DNA from: an uncultured Selenomonadales bacterium
GTDB taxonomy: Bacteria > Bacillota > Negativicutes > Acidaminococcales > Acidaminococcaceae
Direction: 5' to 3'
Assembly (NCBI GenBank): GCA_900314855.1
Contig: OMWZ01000001.1
Coordinates: 161,355 to 225,354 of the forward strand
Length of the DNA stretch: 64,000 nt
The notes under the pieces are model-generated. The model did no database searches. It was not told the origin of the DNA and was given only the letters and a program-made list of their open reading frames with translations. Positions 9,503 through 18,229 of the stretch are shown piece after piece. How positions within the stretch are numbered: the first letter of the stretch is position 1; each line of letters opens with the position of its first letter. A program made the position numbers and the translations under genes.

Positions 9503-11679
9503 TTAAATGTCGAAGGTCGCAGAAAGCAGGAAAGTACGCGGAGCCGACAGGCCAAAAGTGGTAGAGCTCCCACGGCCAAACCAATAATCTCTTCCCAATA
9601 CGTTGAAGCACGTTGCGGCAAAAGTCGCTTTGGTTTCGCCAAGCTTTGTTTTGTAGTTTATGCCAACGTCCAACGTATAATAACCGGGTATCTTCGTATC
9701 ACTGGTAGGCGACTTGGCATTATCGATATGAGAAGGGCCAACGGCAATGACACGCGTCATAGCAGACCATTTTTCGTCCGGTTCATAAACAAGACCCAGG
9801 ACGCCACTCAACTTGGCAACGCCGTTTACAAATTTTCCGTCATGGTTTCCGCCCGCCGTTTTGCGCCGTTCATTGTTCACATACATCAGGCCTCCAGTAT
9901 AAGTCCATTTTTTCGCAGGTTTTCCATTCAAGGAAAGTTCGATGCCACGGAACTGCTCCCGCCCGTCTATGCCGCGGGAATACAGACCATTTCCTAACTC
10001 TCGGTCGATGACGCTCTGCTGATCGATGTCAAAAAAACTCAAAGTCGTCAAAGTATTTCCGGACTTGGACTTGATTTTTACGCCGATTTCATTCTGTTTG
10101 CTGACCGAAGGCTCCAGTGTTTCTCCTTTGTTGACATATTTGTCGTCGTTGGAAACGACAGCGCCACGGGAAAAACTTTCCGTATGGCCCGCATAAATCG
10201 CAACATTTTCCGTAGGCTTATACGTGACACCGTACGTCGGAAGCACGTTGTCGTTTTCAATCAAATCGCCCTTCACCGTATTTTTAAAGTGTTCGTGTTT
10301 GCGGGATCCTGCCAATAAGAAATTCCATTTCCCTACGGTCATGGAGTCGCCCAAAGTCACGCCTGTATTTACTTCGTCCCACTGCAGCGTCGGGTTCCGT
10401 AACTCCGGAATCGTAAAGTCCGAGGCGTAAATAACCCCGTTGTACAAATCGCCGCCAATAGTTCCTTTTTTGCTGTTGTGGGTGTTATTCCAGTATTTGG
10501 CCCAAGACCGGTCTAACGCCAAGGTCACTTCGTGCTGCAGCACACCGGTCTTGAACTCACCGATCAGTCCGAATTGCGCATAGGTGTTGTTTCCCACCTC
10601 TTGCTGTGCATTGGATACATTGTCCGAGCCGAACCGCCCGTTTTCGTCGAATTTCAAATTGGAAGAAGAATTGTACTTGTATCCGGTCCTCCAGGAATGG
10701 CCGACATTGGCAAAGACCTTCACATGATCCGTCAGCTTCTGCTCGTGATTCAACGTAAACAACCAGCCGCGCATATACTTCAAAGTACCGTCGAAATCAT
10801 AATCAGTCTTGCTGTCTGGCGCGGTCGGCAAGGTGTTGCCGGCTCCATTGTAGGTAAACCAACGCTGACCTTTTGGAACAGGTTTGTATAACTGTTTTTG
10901 TCCTCATGGTCTATATCTACGAAAAGATTACGTTCCTTATCCTTGGCATTCTTGATGGAAAGATCCCCGTCCAGATATTCACCCATGACACGGACACCCC
11001 ATTCTTTGTTTTCTCCAAAACGACGTCCGACATCCACATATTCGCCTACGGCAGAGCGACCGGAAAAGATCTGACTGTAGCGCGTGACTGCCTCGTCACC
11101 GGCCCGTTTCGTAACGACATTAATCGTGCCCGGCGCAGGAGTAGCACCACTGTTTGTCCCGTTGTTGGACATGCTTACCCCATTAACACCGGCATTCGGG
11201 CCGGATGTAATGTCCATTCGTTCCACGAAATGGGAGCGGGGTTCCGTAAACTGGTAAAACAAGCTAGGGATTCCATTCAGCATCATATGATTTCCATTCA
11301 TGTTGATGCCGCGCATGGAAAAATCAGAATACATCGGCGACGTCGAGCTGATGCGGATGGATGGATTATTGACCAAGACACCTTGAATCGGCGCAGAAGG
11401 ATTGCCAAAGACGGTGATTGCCTTTCCTGCCATGCTCTGTTCCGAATACGGGATATCCAATACATCTTTCTGACCAAATATTCCTACATTGGCAGTTTTG
11501 TTCACCAGTCCTCCTGCCAACGGATGGGATTGGCTCCCTTCGACAGTAATTGTCGGGAGGTCGAATGCCTGCGGTGAAGCAGCAGCTGCCGCAGTACAGG
11601 CTATGGATGTGGATAGTCCGGCGATAGCAAATTGCATAGCCTTTCGTTGTAATTTCCAATTCCGCCAATTGTTTTTCAT
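9503..11679 (-). pseudogene. TonB-dependent receptor 2, interrupted by a one-base frameshift
   Basis: Two overlapping frames together make one receptor of about 725 aa. The N-terminal frame (11679-10780) has a signal peptide (about 1-34), a TonB-box-like PTITVEG (42-48), the plug and the start of the barrel. The C-terminal frame (to 9503) supplies the rest of the barrel and ends SATFDI. The frame breaks at the run of four T on the plus strand at 10871-10874 (AAAA in the gene); one added A restores NLFQKGQRWF and aligns with receptor 1, which keeps NLFTGYRN...GLRWF at this point. Both receptors share plug and NHEQKL segments, suggesting an old duplication. It is either a true mutation, a slippage-prone switch or a sequencing error. 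It sits 55 bases behind the methyltransferase gene. Confidence 0.85.
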
Positions 11680-11734
11680 TTTCCAACCTCCTAGCTCTTT
11701 GCGTTTTTTACCACCGTGTGATTCGTAACGTTTT

Positions 11735-12562
11735 TTACCGGGAAAAAGTAATCATTTCCACAGCTCGCTGACAGTCGTACCGATACAGACCGTTTTCATA
11801 TAGTGCTTCTGCTTCGAATTGTTGCCACATTTTTTCCTTATAATTCATGTAAGTCAGCTCCCCGAGGTTCCGAATCATTTCCGACTCTATTTCCGTTTGC
11901 GTGGAATAATAACAGTGCTTGGTATAATAAAAGTACTGTACCTCCGCACGAATTCCCATATTCCAAAGGAACAAGGGAATTAACATATAATCATTGTTAT
12001 GTTTAAAAGTAATGCCCAGGGAACGATAAATTTTATGGAAGTACGGATGAATCAAAGAGCGAATGATGACGAACCCCTTTTTGCCGTATCGGTTGATTTT
12101 TTTTAAGGCATCTTCAATTTCGTAAATTCGATACAGAGAATTCACGGATACTACGAAATCCGCCTCACCTGCCCCTTGATATGTTTCCCATTTCGAGCAT
12201 ACAGTTTCGATATTTTCAATGTGTTCTTTGGCCGCAACTACATGGAGCTGCGCCAACATGGCCGGTGAAAAATCCAAAGCCATTACATGACGGGATACTT
12301 TCGCCATCGGAATGGTGAAGTTGCCAGTTCCGCACCCTATTTCCAATATGTCGTTTCCCGTTTTGATAATCGATAGTACCTGATCCATCAACCCAGGTAC
12401 ATCGCGGCAAAGGTTGTATTGTTCGGAATACGAGGGAGCGATTTTTTTCCAGAATGCAAGTTCCACCCTGTCTTCAAATTTTCTTCCAATTTTTTTCTTG
12501 GCGTTCCATCCCTGTTCCTTTTCCCACAATTGGTTCAGTTGTATTGTTTGCAGTTCCGGCAA
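11735..12562 (-). CDS. Class I SAM-dependent methyltransferase
   Basis: A 275-aa Rossmann-fold methyltransferase, motif I ILEIGCGTG at 73-80 and an acidic strand-2 element MALDFSP. The start is TTG at 12562, well placed behind GAAGGGGGTG; no ATG in frame fits. First gene of the receptor/transporter operon, it lies directly behind a MerR-type promoter. Its substrate is unknown: it could modify a metallophore or the imported ligand, but no biosynthetic partner (nicotianamine-synthase-like or opine dehydrogenase) is present. The gene is visibly more AT-rich than the chromosomal genes on either side of the block. Confidence 0.85.
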   Translation of the reverse strand: MPELQTIQLNQLWEKEQGWNAKKKIGRKFEDRVELAFWKKIAPSYSEQYNLCRDVPGLMDQVLSIIKTGNDILEIGCGTGNFTIPMAKVSRHVMALDFSPAMLAQLHVVAAKEHIENIETVCSKWETYQGAGEADFVVSVNSLYRIYEIEDALKKINRYGKKGFVIIRSLIHPYFHKIYRSLGITFKHNNDYMLIPLFLWNMGIRAEVQYFYYTKHCYYSTQTEIESEMIRNLGELTYMNYKEKMWQQFEAEALYENGLYRYDCQRAVEMITFSR

Positions 12563-12590
12563 AGAACATCACCCCCTTCTTGATTTTCTT

Positions 12591-12621
12591 AGCTTACCCT
12601 TTATAGTCGCTATAAAGTCAA
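12591..12621 (-). promoter_or_regulatory. MerR-type promoter and operator of the receptor/transporter operon
   Basis: On the minus strand TTGACT (12616-12621) and TAAGCT (12591-12596) are separated by 19 bp, too long for unaided sigma-A use and characteristic of MerR-activated promoters. Between them lies a perfect inverted repeat CTTTATAG-N3-CTATAAAG (12599-12606 and 12610-12617). It lies about 30 bases before the methyltransferase TTG start. Confidence 0.8.
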
Positions 12622-12755
12622 GAGGTTACAAAGGTCTAAATACATCAATGTCTTACCAAAACGACTCCTTCCCAGGGGGAATCAGGCTTTTAATTATCCC
12701 CGCCGTCCCTTGTAACAAAGCCGTTTTAAACAACAAACAAACAGTTATTGCAATC

Positions 12756-12776
12756 AGTATATAGTTGCTATATACT
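12756..12776 (+). promoter_or_regulatory. Second operator, in front of the MerR regulator gene
   Basis: A perfect 9-bp inverted repeat AGTATATAG-TTG-CTATATACT shares the core TATAG-N3-CTATA with the operon operator. TTGCAA just upstream (12749-12754) and TATACT within the right arm (12771-12776) could be the regulator's own promoter, so autoregulation is likely. Confidence 0.65.
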
Positions 12777-12843
12777 AATGATAAGTTATATTATTACGTT
12801 TCATATTGTATTTGATAAATACGTTCAAACATAAAGGAAAGAA

Positions 12844-13668
12844 ATGAAAAACTACTTTACACCCGTTGAATTTGCCAAACTTTTTGGGATTGACAAACAG
12901 ACTCTGATTTACTACGACAATCGAGGCATTTTTTCGCCTCGACACAAGAATGAAAAGGGCTATCGCTTCTACGGTAGCGATCAGATTCTCTATTTTTCCA
13001 CGATTGTCGCCTTAAGAAATCTGGATATCCACGGGGAACAGCTGCGGCAATATACGGACGAACCTACCAAGGAACGCCTGACTTTGATGCTACAGGACAG
13101 AATTGAAGAATACGAACAGCAAATACAGTCCCTACAGCAAAAGACGATAGCCTTGAAACAAGTCATGCTCACGCTGGGGGAGAACCTCCAGCAAAAGGCA
13201 GGAAAAATCATGTTGATTCCTCGCCCCCGGATTTATTACCAGCAAAGCTTGAAACAACAATCCAAATCCCTAACTGGCTCCCTAAAAGAAGCCTTATTGA
13301 ATTCTCATTTGATTTTTAAAGAATATTCCACCCGACTGCTGACCGATTCTCTCCAACTTTGCCTCGCTCCGTCTGTAGCGTCGCTGGATGGCTTGAAGTC
13401 CTGTACAGACTTCCGATTCTTGTTGTTAACCGAACAAGAAGGTGTGCTTGGCAACGCTTTAACCATTCCAGCCGGCGTCTATCTGACTTATATGTTTGAA
13501 GGAGCTTTTGAAAAATGCCTTGACCAAGGAATTTGTTCCGTGCATAATTTTCTAAGACGAACGGGTATCCAAGCTGAACCTCTGATCTTTATTACGAAAC
13601 TATGGAACTACGATACAGATGTAGGTGAAAAATTCTACATAAAGTTGGAAATCCGGGTAAAATATTAA
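12844..13668 (+). CDS. MerR-family regulator with a C-terminal ligand domain
   Basis: A 274-aa transcription factor, divergent from the operon. Residues 1-70 hold a MerR-type winged helix-turn-helix (FTPVEFAKLFGI, then TLIYYDNRGIFSP and GYRFYGSDQI); 75-120 form a coiled-coil dimer helix (QQIQSLQQKTIALKQ); 125-274 resemble the effector domain of BmrR/BltR-type regulators rather than the cysteine loop of metal-sensing MerR proteins. It probably senses a small organic ligand, perhaps the imported chelate, and activates the 19-bp-spacer promoter opposite (inference). Start ATG follows AAAGGAAAG. It ends at a strong terminator. Confidence 0.88.
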   Translation: MKNYFTPVEFAKLFGIDKQTLIYYDNRGIFSPRHKNEKGYRFYGSDQILYFSTIVALRNLDIHGEQLRQYTDEPTKERLTLMLQDRIEEYEQQIQSLQQKTIALKQVMLTLGENLQQKAGKIMLIPRPRIYYQQSLKQQSKSLTGSLKEALLNSHLIFKEYSTRLLTDSLQLCLAPSVASLDGLKSCTDFRFLLLTEQEGVLGNALTIPAGVYLTYMFEGAFEKCLDQGICSVHNFLRRTGIQAEPLIFITKLWNYDTDVGEKFYIKLEIRVKY

Positions 13669-13723
13669 AAAACACCATCCGTTTCCCTCTCCATAATAAG
13701 AAGAGAAAATCGGATGGTGTTTT
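13669..13723. terminator. Terminator between the MerR gene and the zinc-ribbon gene
   Basis: Arms 13669-13681 and 13711-13723 pair perfectly (AAAACACCATCCG/CGGATGGTGTTTT), with extra CTCT/AGAG pairing inside the loop. A/T runs on both sides suit both convergent genes. Confidence 0.8.
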
Positions 13724-13776
13724 GAGTGTATCGATATTACTCAAGGCTACAGGATGAACCTCTTCCGCCTCTTTCC

Positions 13777-14190
13777 CTAAAATCCGCTCAGCAGCCGATA
13801 CAGGAAAAAGCCCGCCGCTGCCACGAGGGCCAGGACAAAAAAGGCCGGCAGGATGAAAAAGACAAGCAGCACGGCCAGGACAGCCAAAAGGACCCAGAAC
13901 AGGAAGCTCCCGGTGTGGAACGTGTGAATCCGCAGTCCCGCGCCGTTGTTTTCTCCCTTATCGTCCGCCCGTCCCGCGGGGCCGTCGTCAAAGCGCTCCT
14001 GATATTCCCCGCTTCGCGCGCGGTCGCCTTCTCCGCCGCAGACCGTCCCGTCCACTTCGATAGTCGCCCCGTCAAAACTTTCCCGTTCTTCCACGGTCAG
14101 GCTGTGGGCGTCTTTTTCCACGATACGATGGCAATAGGGACATTCCGTCAAGGCCTCGTCAAATTCGTGATGGCAAAAGGAACAGACCAT
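13777..14190 (-). CDS. Zinc-ribbon membrane protein, function unknown
   Basis: A 137-aa protein. The N-terminus carries two CxxC pairs (CSFC at 3-6, CPYC at 17-20) predicted to bind one zinc ion; a charged linker (about 28-88) follows, then two hydrophobic segments at the C-terminus (about 95-135). A GGAGGG site precedes ATG. It follows the unknown 531-aa gene by 43 bases and is probably the last gene of the ylbF-murB transcript. No specific role can be assigned. Confidence 0.75.
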   Translation of the reverse strand: MVCSFCHHEFDEALTECPYCHRIVEKDAHSLTVEERESFDGATIEVDGTVCGGEGDRARSGEYQERFDDGPAGRADDKGENNGAGLRIHTFHTGSFLFWVLLAVLAVLLVFFILPAFFVLALVAAAGFFLYRLLSGF

Positions 14191-14233
14191 AGTTCCCTCC
14201 TTCTCTTCGGGTCGCCGGCATGTGGTCCGCCGG

Positions 14234-15829
14234 TCAGATTTTCAAGACCATGGTAATCAGGCCGGCGTCGCTGACATACCGAGGGTCAAAGGGCTCGATC
14301 CGCAAGCTTTCACGGATGAGGTCCCTCCGGCGGCGGATGGTTTCCGGGGCGACCCGGAAGGTCGCGCTGCGGGCCGGAATGGGAAATTCCGTCATGTCGT
14401 TCAGGTCCGTGTAGGCAATCAGTGCTGCCAGGGCCCAGCTGAACAACTCTTCCGGGGACGCGTCCGGGCGAAAGTTCTCCCGTGCCCCGTCCGTAGCCAA
14501 AAAGTCGTTCCACAGGTCTTTGACCCGTTCGGCATTAGCCACACCGAACGAGGTCATGTCGCACAACACATCCAGGGCGTTGTCCACGTCCCCTTCTTCC
14601 GCCGGCCGGTGCCGCTCGTACGACGCGATTTCGGTCGCATACGGGAAAGAATAGACCGTATCATCGGGCATACTGAATCTCGCCGCCGCAATCTGGACGA
14701 CCCCGGCATGGGCGCGCAAAAAAGCTTCGATATCCTTTTGTTCCGGATGGGCAATGGCGCACCATTTCTGGAGCTGCCCGCAGATGTATTTGATCCGGAC
14801 GGCAGCACCTCGCGTGATCTTCAGGCCACGCAGGTAGGAAAACACCATGTTTCCGTTGTCCATGGCGTGGCCGGCAAAGAGCACATCCTGCGTGTCGAAG
14901 TCGTCGTCGATCGGCAGGGACAGGTACAGGATGTCCCCGGACAGGAAGTCCTTGCAGTAGTACCAGCCGTAGTTTTCCTTGTCCTTGCGCACGTCCCAAA
15001 GCAGGACAAAGCGCGCCGACAGGAGACTGTCCAGCGTGTCACGGACGGCCTTGGTCCGGCCCGGGTCCTCGTCCGGTTCCGGTCGGTACTGTTCCGCGAA
15101 AAATTCCACCGGCCGTTTGCCGTTGCTCAACAGATGGTAGTCGAAGAAAAAGTATTCCCACAAGGCGTCTTCTTCCTTCGTTCCCTCCACATGCTGAAAA
15201 TCACGCAGGTCATAGGCCAGGCCGAAGCAGTAGGCCGTAGCCGTATCCAGTTCCGGGCGGAAAGTCGGGTTCCGGTAATACTCTTCCATGTCGTCGAGAA
15301 GGTCTTCCAAGTAATTGTCCATATCAATAAAAACTTTGGACTTCAAATCCGTATCCGGCTGCAGGCGGTGCGGCAGCAGGTCTTCACGGATGGAACCATC
15401 GTCCTCCTGGATCAGGAGCTTATGCCGCCGGTCGTCCAGGATAAGGGCGCGGCATTTATCGGCGCCCGTGTCATCCGTAATGGCGTGACGCTGTTTCAGG
15501 AAACGGAGCAGGCGCGACCAGACGGTCAGGAGTTTCGAGACAGATTCATAGCCTGGTTCGAAATCCCCGATGTTTCGGCTGCACCAGGCGATGCAGTCCG
15601 TAAAATCATCGCTCCGCATATCCCCGATTTTGATGTAGACGTTGCCGCAGTAGACGAGGAGCGTGACAATGGCAGACCAGCTGTCGTACAGATCCGCTTC
15701 CGACTGGCCGCGGTAAGCCTCGAGGCGGATGAACGTCTCCGCGTACCGCTGGGACAGCCACTCGTCCCAGCCACTGCTGTTCCCGTAAAACTCGGCAATC
15801 AGGTCGTAGACATTATTGTTCATCGTCAT
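14234..15829 (-). CDS. Conserved-looking protein of unknown function (531 aa)
   Basis: A soluble, acidic protein rich in aromatic residues without signal peptide, membrane segment or motif that I recognise. Two start codons are possible, ATG 15829 or ATG 15823; AGGA spacing favours 15829. It begins 4 bases after the murB stop, so it is probably co-transcribed and translationally linked with murB. A full-length antisense frame exists on the plus strand, but codon use, ribosome sites and tight gene spacing favour this strand. Confidence 0.75.
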   Translation of the reverse strand: MTMNNNVYDLIAEFYGNSSGWDEWLSQRYAETFIRLEAYRGQSEADLYDSWSAIVTLLVYCGNVYIKIGDMRSDDFTDCIAWCSRNIGDFEPGYESVSKLLTVWSRLLRFLKQRHAITDDTGADKCRALILDDRRHKLLIQEDDGSIREDLLPHRLQPDTDLKSKVFIDMDNYLEDLLDDMEEYYRNPTFRPELDTATAYCFGLAYDLRDFQHVEGTKEEDALWEYFFFDYHLLSNGKRPVEFFAEQYRPEPDEDPGRTKAVRDTLDSLLSARFVLLWDVRKDKENYGWYYCKDFLSGDILYLSLPIDDDFDTQDVLFAGHAMDNGNMVFSYLRGLKITRGAAVRIKYICGQLQKWCAIAHPEQKDIEAFLRAHAGVVQIAAARFSMPDDTVYSFPYATEIASYERHRPAEEGDVDNALDVLCDMTSFGVANAERVKDLWNDFLATDGARENFRPDASPEELFSWALAALIAYTDLNDMTEFPIPARSATFRVAPETIRRRRDLIRESLRIEPFDPRYVSDAGLITMVLKI

Positions 15830-15833
15830 TCAC

Positions 15834-16748
15834 TCATTCCTCGCCGAGGATCAAAACCTCCGGCACCAGGTCGACGCCATCCGTGCGGCGAATCGTTTCC
15901 TGGATATGGCGAATCAATCCCAGCACGTCGGCCGCGGTCGCGCCGCCGGCATTGACGACGAAGCCCGCGTGCTTGCGGGAGACTTCGGCCCCGCCGACAC
16001 GGAAGCCTTTGAGGCCGGCTTTTTCAATCATGGGGCCCACAAAATGACCTGCGGGACGGCGGAAGGTGCTGCCGGCGCTCGGCATTTCCAACGGTTGTTT
16101 GGAAGTCCGGCGATGGCTGAAATCCTCCATTTTCCGCTGGATGGCATCCCGATCCCCGGGGCACAGTTCCGTTGTGATGTCGAGCACGATGGCGTGCTGT
16201 TCCTGCAGGAGCGAATGGCGGTAGCTCAGGTGCAGTTCCGCGCCGGGGACGGTCCGTTCCGTCCCGTCCTCCTCCAGCAGACGCGCCGACACGACCACGT
16301 CCTTCATCTCCCCGTCGTAGGCTCCGGCATTCATGTACAAGGCGCCGCCGATGCTGCCTGGGATGCCAACGGCGAATTCCAGGCCCGTCAGCCCTGCTTC
16401 GCCCGCCAGGCGCGATGCCGCCGCCAGGCTCAGGCCGGCGCTGAAGACAAACCGTCTCCCGTCGCGGCGGGCATACTTGAGCGTATTGCCCAGAATGAGG
16501 ACTATGCCACGGATTCCCTTGTCCCGAACCAGGACGTTTGACCCGTTTCCGAGTACCGTCAGCGGCGTTTCCGTTTCCCTGGCAAAGGCCAGGACGGCGG
16601 CAATGTCCTGTTCCACCTTCGGGATGACCAAGACATCGGCCGGGCCGCCGATCTTAAAAGACGTATGGAGAGACATGGACTCATCAATGCGTACGTCTCC
16701 CTGCGTCCGGGCTTTCAGTTGTACTGCCAATTCCTTTTTTTGCATCAT
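15834..16748 (-). CDS. murB: UDP-N-acetylenolpyruvoylglucosamine reductase
   Basis: The FAD/NADPH enzyme that makes UDP-N-acetylmuramate for peptidoglycan in the cytoplasm. The 304-aa product has the FAD-domain motifs LGNGSNVLV and GIPGSIGGALYMNAGAY, the active-site serine region SAGSTFRRP, and the C-terminal GLKGFRVGGAEVS and HAGFVVN segments. ATG is used at 16748 or 16745. It lies 13 bases behind ylbF and leads into the unknown 531-aa gene. Confidence 0.96.
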   Translation of the reverse strand: MMQKKELAVQLKARTQGDVRIDESMSLHTSFKIGGPADVLVIPKVEQDIAAVLAFARETETPLTVLGNGSNVLVRDKGIRGIVLILGNTLKYARRDGRRFVFSAGLSLAAASRLAGEAGLTGLEFAVGIPGSIGGALYMNAGAYDGEMKDVVVSARLLEEDGTERTVPGAELHLSYRHSLLQEQHAIVLDITTELCPGDRDAIQRKMEDFSHRRTSKQPLEMPSAGSTFRRPAGHFVGPMIEKAGLKGFRVGGAEVSRKHAGFVVNAGGATAADVLGLIRHIQETIRRTDGVDLVPEVLILGEE

Positions 16749-16761
16749 TTGCCGGCTGCCC

Positions 16762-17097
16762 TCAGTCCGTAACTTCCTTCACGACGTCCGTAATAGTCTT
16801 GGAGATGTCCTGGAACATCAGCTGGAAACGCTGGAACGCGTTCAGGTATTCCACCGCCAGGGGATTCAGGCTCAAAGTACGCATCATGCGGTCAAATTCT
16901 TCCTGTTTTTCCGCCGGCACGTCTTTTTTCTGGTATTTCAGGATTTCTACTTCCTGCCCGAGTTGCAGGAAGCGGGACACGAGATTTTTCGTATCCGGCT
17001 CGGCAGCCAATCTTTCCTTGGCTTCTTTCAAAACGGAAAATTCGCGGGTCGCGCGCATTTCTTTGGCCAGTTCATTGGCCGTATCGTAAACGTTCAT
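16762..17097 (-). CDS. YlbF/YmcA family protein
   Basis: A 111-aa, mostly helical protein of the YlbF/YmcA (Com_YlbF) family. In Bacillus such proteins act with YaaT in an RNase Y-associated complex that influences RNA processing, competence and biofilms. It starts MNVYDTANELAKEM and contains the typical LxxNPxAVEYLNAFQRFQ-like helix. ATG at 17097 follows AAAGGAG; the frame reaches two codons further to a TTG that is less well placed. First gene of the murB transcript. Confidence 0.85.
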   Translation of the reverse strand: MNVYDTANELAKEMRATREFSVLKEAKERLAAEPDTKNLVSRFLQLGQEVEILKYQKKDVPAEKQEEFDRMMRTLSLNPLAVEYLNAFQRFQLMFQDISKTITDVVKEVTD

Positions 17098-17155
17098 GCT
17101 CAATCTCCTTTTTTCTGTTGGTGTCGTTTATACAGTATCACGGAAGAGCCGTTTG

Positions 17156-18229
17156 TCAAGGCAGTTTCCCATAGGGGATATTCAAATGGGCGGCGCCGTT
17201 TCCCTCTCCCAAGACAAAGTGCCACCATTCCTGGTCGCCTTGATGAAACCCGGCGCGGCGCATCGCGTCGGCCAGCAGGTCCCGCAGGCGCCGTTCCTCC
17301 GTCGTCCCGCCGGGATAGGCCGGGTACTGGCGCAGGGACACTTCGTCGAAGTCACTGATCATGGGCAGAGCCTCCCCGCTCCCCAGGTCGTAGAGGCCCA
17401 CATCAACGGTCCATCCTGTGTTGCGGTCCTCCCCCTGTTTCGGGGGCGGCAGCATGCCTTTCCGATCAGCCGGCAGCAAGTCGTAGGCGTACTTGGACAA
17501 ATACCAGGGACGGTAGGCTTCGTACACAACAAGGCCGTATCCCTGCGGGGCCAGACGGGCCGCCGCGTCCTGCAGGGCTGCCGCGACTTCGGGCGCGGCA
17601 TAGGCCTTGTCCCCGTTCTGGTGGAGCGGCCGGCGGAAAAGATTCCGGTCCGTGGCGTACCGCAAATCAAGGTGGAGAGACGGTACGGCCTTCTGCAGAT
17701 CCACGAGGGCCGATGCCGTTCCCTGCCGCAGCCGGGCCGGTTCCTCCGCCTGCTCCGCCGCGGTCCGCAGGTCGTCCGCGTCGGCCGGCGCATCGACAAA
17801 GAAGGTCTTGCCGTTTTGGCCGGGGAAAAAGAGGCGGTTGAAGCTCTTGCCTCCGACGCGGCACAAGACGCCGTACCCATTGGCGTCCCGTTCGAATTTG
17901 ACGGGTGCTTCCGCGCGCAGCAGCGGTCCTGCTTCCGTCAGGGTGTATGAATCGAAATGGACCTTGATCAGGGGGAACGTGTTGCCGCCACTGAAATCGC
18001 GGTCCGTATCGGAAAAGTGGTATACCAGTTCCAGTTTTCCCCCGTTTTCACGAACCAGGAAGGCGGATCCGGAACCATAATACATGCCCAGCAGGTAGGA
18101 CACGTCCTTCGGAATCGTGGCGGCAGCCAGAACCGTTCCGGCTGCCGCCACGAGGAGGAACGCCAAGGCAGTGGCGGCCGCGCGGCGCAAACGCCGCGCC
18201 AGGGGGAAGGGAACGTGTGTCGTTTTCAT
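17156..18229 (-). CDS. Secreted VanX-like (M15D) D-Ala-D-Ala dipeptidase homologue, zinc site incomplete
   Basis: 357 aa with a signal peptide (about 1-36), an extra N-terminal domain (about 40-165) and a C-terminal peptidase M15D domain. Family residues seen are the YEAYRPW arginine (R240), Asp276 in GWTVDVGLYD and Glu334/His337 in EWWHF. The first zinc-ligand histidine of the SxHxxGxxxD motif is replaced: the aligned residue is R269 in DRNTG. Normal dipeptidase activity is therefore doubtful (inference). Its ATG overlaps the nitrilase stop (ATGA). It is the last gene of the two-component/YqeG/nitrilase operon. Confidence 0.85.
   Translation of the reverse strand: MKTTHVPFPLARRLRRAAATALAFLLVAAAGTVLAAATIPKDVSYLLGMYYGSGSAFLVRENGGKLELVYHFSDTDRDFSGGNTFPLIKVHFDSYTLTEAGPLLRAEAPVKFERDANGYGVLCRVGGKSFNRLFFPGQNGKTFFVDAPADADDLRTAAEQAEEPARLRQGTASALVDLQKAVPSLHLDLRYATDRNLFRRPLHQNGDKAYAAPEVAAALQDAAARLAPQGYGLVVYEAYRPWYLSKYAYDLLPADRKGMLPPPKQGEDRNTGWTVDVGLYDLGSGEALPMISDFDEVSLRQYPAYPGGTTEERRLRDLLADAMRRAGFHQGDQEWWHFVLGEGNGAAHLNIPYGKLP

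Noticed and set aside
14222..15955. 577-codon plus-strand frame opposite the unknown 531-aa gene
   Set aside because: No ribosome site, crosses the murB boundary and is Arg/Val-rich as expected of an antisense frame in GC-rich DNA; the minus gene fits the operon spacing.
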